The translations under genes and the position numbers were made by a program. A stretch of 64,000 nucleotides of DNA from Breznakibacter xylanolyticus. GTDB taxonomy: Bacteria; Bacteroidota; Bacteroidia; Bacteroidales; Marinilabiliaceae. Below, in pieces: positions 61,747-64,000 of the stretch. Below the pieces are notes generated by a model that saw only the letters and a program-made list of their open reading frames with translations, made no database searches and had not been told where the DNA came from. The stretch is from the NCBI RefSeq assembly GCF_003254275.1, contig NZ_QKZK01000001.1, forward strand, positions 230,940-294,939, written 5' to 3'. Positions within the stretch are counted from its first letter, which is position 1. Every line of letters begins with the position of its first letter.

Positions 61747-63420
61747 TTAATACGAAAAACTACTTCCCCCCACAAACTCCCGCAAGATGGATGTGGGCGG
61801 AATTTCGTTGATTCGAAGGATGGGTTTAAAATAGCTGAAGAATTTGAGCAGTCGTTTGGCCTCGCTGTATTCGGGCTGGTTGGGCTGCACCTCCAGCAGA
61901 ATGGGTTCCACCAGGGGCTTGAGCACGGCCAGTTCGTACAGCAGGGCGGTGTTAATCATCACGTCGGCCTCTTCCTGAAAGGGGAAGATGTGCTTGTCCT
62001 CGCCGCGTCGCACGCTGGGCCAGCGCGAAATGGTTTCCTGAGCCGGGTATTTGCGGTACTTGTAGTCGCGTACAATGCGTCGCACCAGGCGGTTGTCGGT
62101 GGTGTTGATGCGGTTGTGGTCGTCGAGGTTGATGGTGGTGAGTGCCGAGATGTAAATTTTGAACTTGGCCGAGGCATCAATCAGGTGCGTGAGCTGTGGG
62201 TTGAGGGCGTGAATGCCCTCGATGATGAGGATGTTGTTTTCGTGCAGTTGCAGCACCTCGCCGTCGTAAACGCGCTGGCCGGTTTGGAACGAAAACTTGG
62301 GAATCTCCACCTTTTTGCCGTCGAGCAGGTCAATGAGGTTTTGGTTGAACAGGTCGATGTCCAGCGCCTCGAGTGCCTCAAAGTCGTAGTCGCCGTTTTC
62401 ATCGAGGGGCGTGTGTTCGCGATCCACAAAATAGTTGTCGAGCGAGAGGTTCACCGGGGCAATGCCCGACACGAGCAGCTGAATGGCCAGGCGCTTGCTA
62501 AAGGTGGTTTTGCCGCTCGACGAAGGGCCGCTGATGAGCACGATTTTGAGTTTGTTGTGGTGGTTGGCAATTTTATCGGCAATCTGGCTGATTTTTTTCT
62601 CGTGCAGTGCTTCCGATACCTTGATGATGGTTTCGCTTTTGCCGTTGTGTGCCTGATTGAGGTGACCCACGTGGGTAATGTTGAGCACCCGGTTCCATTG
62701 GGCGTGTTCGCGGAATATGTCGAACATCTTATCCTGAATGATGAGTTCGGCCACCTCCTCGGGGTTGTCGGTGCGGGGCAGTTGCAACAGCATGCCTTTG
62801 TAGTATTTGTTAAGGTCGAACACCTGCAGGTAGCCGGTGGATGGCACCAGGTAGCCGTAAAAGTGGTTGGCCAGCGTGTCGAGCCAGTAAAAGGAGGTGT
62901 ACATTTTGCCGCGATGCCGCAGGATGTCCGATTTGTCGGTGAGGTGTTGCGCCTCTAAAATGTCGATGACCTCGTTGGTTTCGCGCTGATCTTTGATAAA
63001 GGGGATGTTCATCTCCACAATTTCGCGCATGCGCTGGCCGATGGCAAACACCTCCTGAATGTCGATTTCCTTGCGGTCGTCCTTTTTTATTTCGCAGTAG
63101 ATGCCTTTGGAGACCGAGTGCTCGATGGTGAGTTTGGCGCCAGGGAACAGATCGTTCACTGCCTTATAAAGCACAAAGCAGAGGCTTCGCATGTACATGC
63201 GCATGCCGTCGGGGTGAGTCACGTCCACAAAGCGGATTTGTTTGGGATGATACACTTCGTAGGCGAGGTCGGCCATGTGGTTGTTGACCAGCGCGCCCAA
63301 TATGGGGGCTTTGAGCTGAATGTGTTGGTCGTCGGCAATCTCCCGAAGGGTGACAGATTTATGGTAGCTTTTGGTGGTGTTGTTGTTCAAACACTTGATT
63401 TTGATTTTCTGTTGCGTCAT
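61747..63420 (-). CDS. udk: Nucleoside kinase (uridine kinase family, TGS N-terminus)
   Basis: 557 residues, much longer than E. coli Udk (213). The N-terminus resembles a TGS domain (TLREIADDQHIQLKAPILG). A helical middle region includes a ThrRS-like second-additional-domain pattern, and the C-terminal uridine kinase/phosphoribulokinase domain carries the P-loop GPSSSGKT at 298-305 with ILIIEGIHALNPQL as a later motif. Such two-part proteins are known from Bacteroidota. Substrate is likely a nucleoside, but not proven; the gene symbol is tentative. GC-rich compared with the preceding AT-rich stretch. Confidence 0.88.
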   Translation of the reverse strand: MTQQKIKIKCLNNNTTKSYHKSVTLREIADDQHIQLKAPILGALVNNHMADLAYEVYHPKQIRFVDVTHPDGMRMYMRSLCFVLYKAVNDLFPGAKLTIEHSVSKGIYCEIKKDDRKEIDIQEVFAIGQRMREIVEMNIPFIKDQRETNEVIDILEAQHLTDKSDILRHRGKMYTSFYWLDTLANHFYGYLVPSTGYLQVFDLNKYYKGMLLQLPRTDNPEEVAELIIQDKMFDIFREHAQWNRVLNITHVGHLNQAHNGKSETIIKVSEALHEKKISQIADKIANHHNKLKIVLISGPSSSGKTTFSKRLAIQLLVSGIAPVNLSLDNYFVDREHTPLDENGDYDFEALEALDIDLFNQNLIDLLDGKKVEIPKFSFQTGQRVYDGEVLQLHENNILIIEGIHALNPQLTHLIDASAKFKIYISALTTINLDDHNRINTTDNRLVRRIVRDYKYRKYPAQETISRWPSVRRGEDKHIFPFQEEADVMINTALLYELAVLKPLVEPILLEVQPNQPEYSEAKRLLKFFSYFKPILRINEIPPTSILREFVGGSSFSY

Positions 63421-63496
63421 GTTGTTCTGTTTAAATTAAGGCGTAAAGCGTCTTAAAGATATATCAATCCGTTGGATTGTGGGCATGAGCGGTGCC

Positions 63497-63787
63497 TCAA
63501 AGCTGCCAAATCAGGATCAATGCCAATGCGGCAACCAGGCCACAGAGGGCGATGGCCAACGGTTTCATGCAGCCATTTTTCTTTTTCTCGTACGATACGA
63601 CGCGAAAGGTGAATTTGTCGGGATGCGATTGGCGAAGTTTCGCTTCCATGGCATCGATGACCTTTTTGGCATGTCGCAGATCGCAGCCGGTGTGTTCTTT
63701 ATAGGTCTTGATGGCGACCAGTTTGCTGCTGTTGAAAATGTAGTTTTCCAGTTCTTTAATCAATCCGGAGGGGAGGTTCTGTGGCAT
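63497..63787 (-). CDS. Small L7/L12-C-terminal-like membrane protein
   Basis: 96 residues. The first 65 residues contain KTYKEHTGCDLRHAKKVID, which resembles the ribosomal L7/L12 C-terminal fold (AIKxxxExTGxxLxxAKxxVD), followed by a short basic linker and a C-terminal hydrophobic helix (about 75-94, PLAIALCGLVAALALILIW). So a soluble L7/L12-like domain tethered to the membrane by a C-terminal anchor. Similar short proteins exist elsewhere without known function. 76 bases upstream of the nucleoside kinase on the same strand, so possibly co-transcribed. Confidence 0.78.
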   Translation of the reverse strand: MPQNLPSGLIKELENYIFNSSKLVAIKTYKEHTGCDLRHAKKVIDAMEAKLRQSHPDKFTFRVVSYEKKKNGCMKPLAIALCGLVAALALILIWQL

Positions 63788-63934
63788 ATAACGTGGGGTT
63801 TAGGTTGATGAGCGGGTAAAGATAATAGAATAATCATAATGCGGGACGGGTTAAGTGAATGAGGCGTTTGTAAAGATGCCCCATTGTTTGGCGAAGGCCA
63901 ATGAATGACGCTTTACTGTAAGGCCTACGAAAGC

Positions 63935-63965
63935 TTGTTTCCTGCAAGGGACACATCTATCTTTG
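63935..63965 (+). promoter_or_regulatory. Putative promoter at the window end
   Basis: TTG at 63935-63937 and TATCTTTG at 63958-63965 (spacing 20). It should drive a plus-strand gene beginning after the window; the ATG at 63967 opens only a 9-codon frame. Confidence 0.5.
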
Positions 63966-64000
63966 TATGAAAAAGAAAAGTGACCGGACGATTTAAGGTT

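Noticed and set aside
61990-62958. Plus-strand open frame of about 320 codons
   Set aside because: Shadow of the GC-rich nucleoside kinase gene.
63967-63996. Nine-codon open frame after the promoter at the window end
   Set aside because: Too short and directly at the predicted transcription start; more likely the leader of a gene beyond the window.

Overview
The window is a stretch of Bacteroidota chromosome, most likely from the order Bacteroidales. The main evidence is gene content: a type III glutamine synthetase, a MurF-alanine racemase fusion, a queuine tRNA-ribosyltransferase without zinc cysteines, the long form of AIR synthase, a GldB-type lipoprotein, DUF4249 next to a TonB-dependent receptor, and many short lipoprotein signal peptides. 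Several promoters also carry the Bacteroidota-type -7 box TAnnTTTG, and Shine-Dalgarno sequences are hardly visible. I cannot name a genus. No rRNA, tRNA, CRISPR array, transposase or phage gene was recognised.

Layout. 1-16.9 kb is mainly core metabolism and translation on the minus strand: glnN (cut by the window start), a cysteine-rich DUF3109 protein, gpmI, an MBL-fold hydrolase, pcm, alaS, nfo, an LptF/LptG permease and tgt. Plus-strand inserts are an M23 peptidase, a lemA plus two-TPM cluster and a polyprenyl-phosphate sugar transferase. Two kinds of unexplained intergenic repeat lie here: a GC-rich array of about eight degenerate 42-bp units (3735-4079), and a 157-bp element with terminal inverted repeats, present twice plus one inverted fragment.

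17-31.8 kb: glycosyltransferase, ECF sigma factor, rsmG, rpmH, a PASTA protein, an RluD-type pseudouridine synthase, an orphan methyl-accepting chemotaxis protein, purM-prfA-pyrF, an outer-membrane barrel, a Crp/Fnr regulator, then murF-alr and tdk on the minus strand. 31.9-49 kb: a Bacteroidales hypothetical, rsmI, a coiled-coil lipoprotein, a YjjG-type phosphatase, DUF2851, an LPP20-like lipoprotein, rpsO, pnp, a prolyl oligopeptidase lipoprotein, a large OmpA/TPR-like lipoprotein, a TrmH-family methyltransferase, sucC, gldB, a nitrilase-family amidase and a 5-formyl-THF cyclo-ligase.

49-64 kb: a small 2[4Fe-4S] ferredoxin, an M20 amidohydrolase, a DUF1573 protein, meaB, a TlpA-like thiol-disulfide lipoprotein and lpdA. 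Then comes an AT-rich accessory stretch (about 56.3-61.7 kb) with an apparently decaying lipoprotein gene, a barrel protein, DUF4249 and a TonB-dependent receptor, bracketed by two nearly identical terminator hairpins. A nucleoside kinase and a small membrane protein follow. meaB and sucC fit succinate/propionate metabolism through methylmalonyl-CoA. No complete new system is evident; the most unusual items are the two intergenic repeat families, the broken lipoprotein gene, the zinc-less Tgt and the orphan chemoreceptor.
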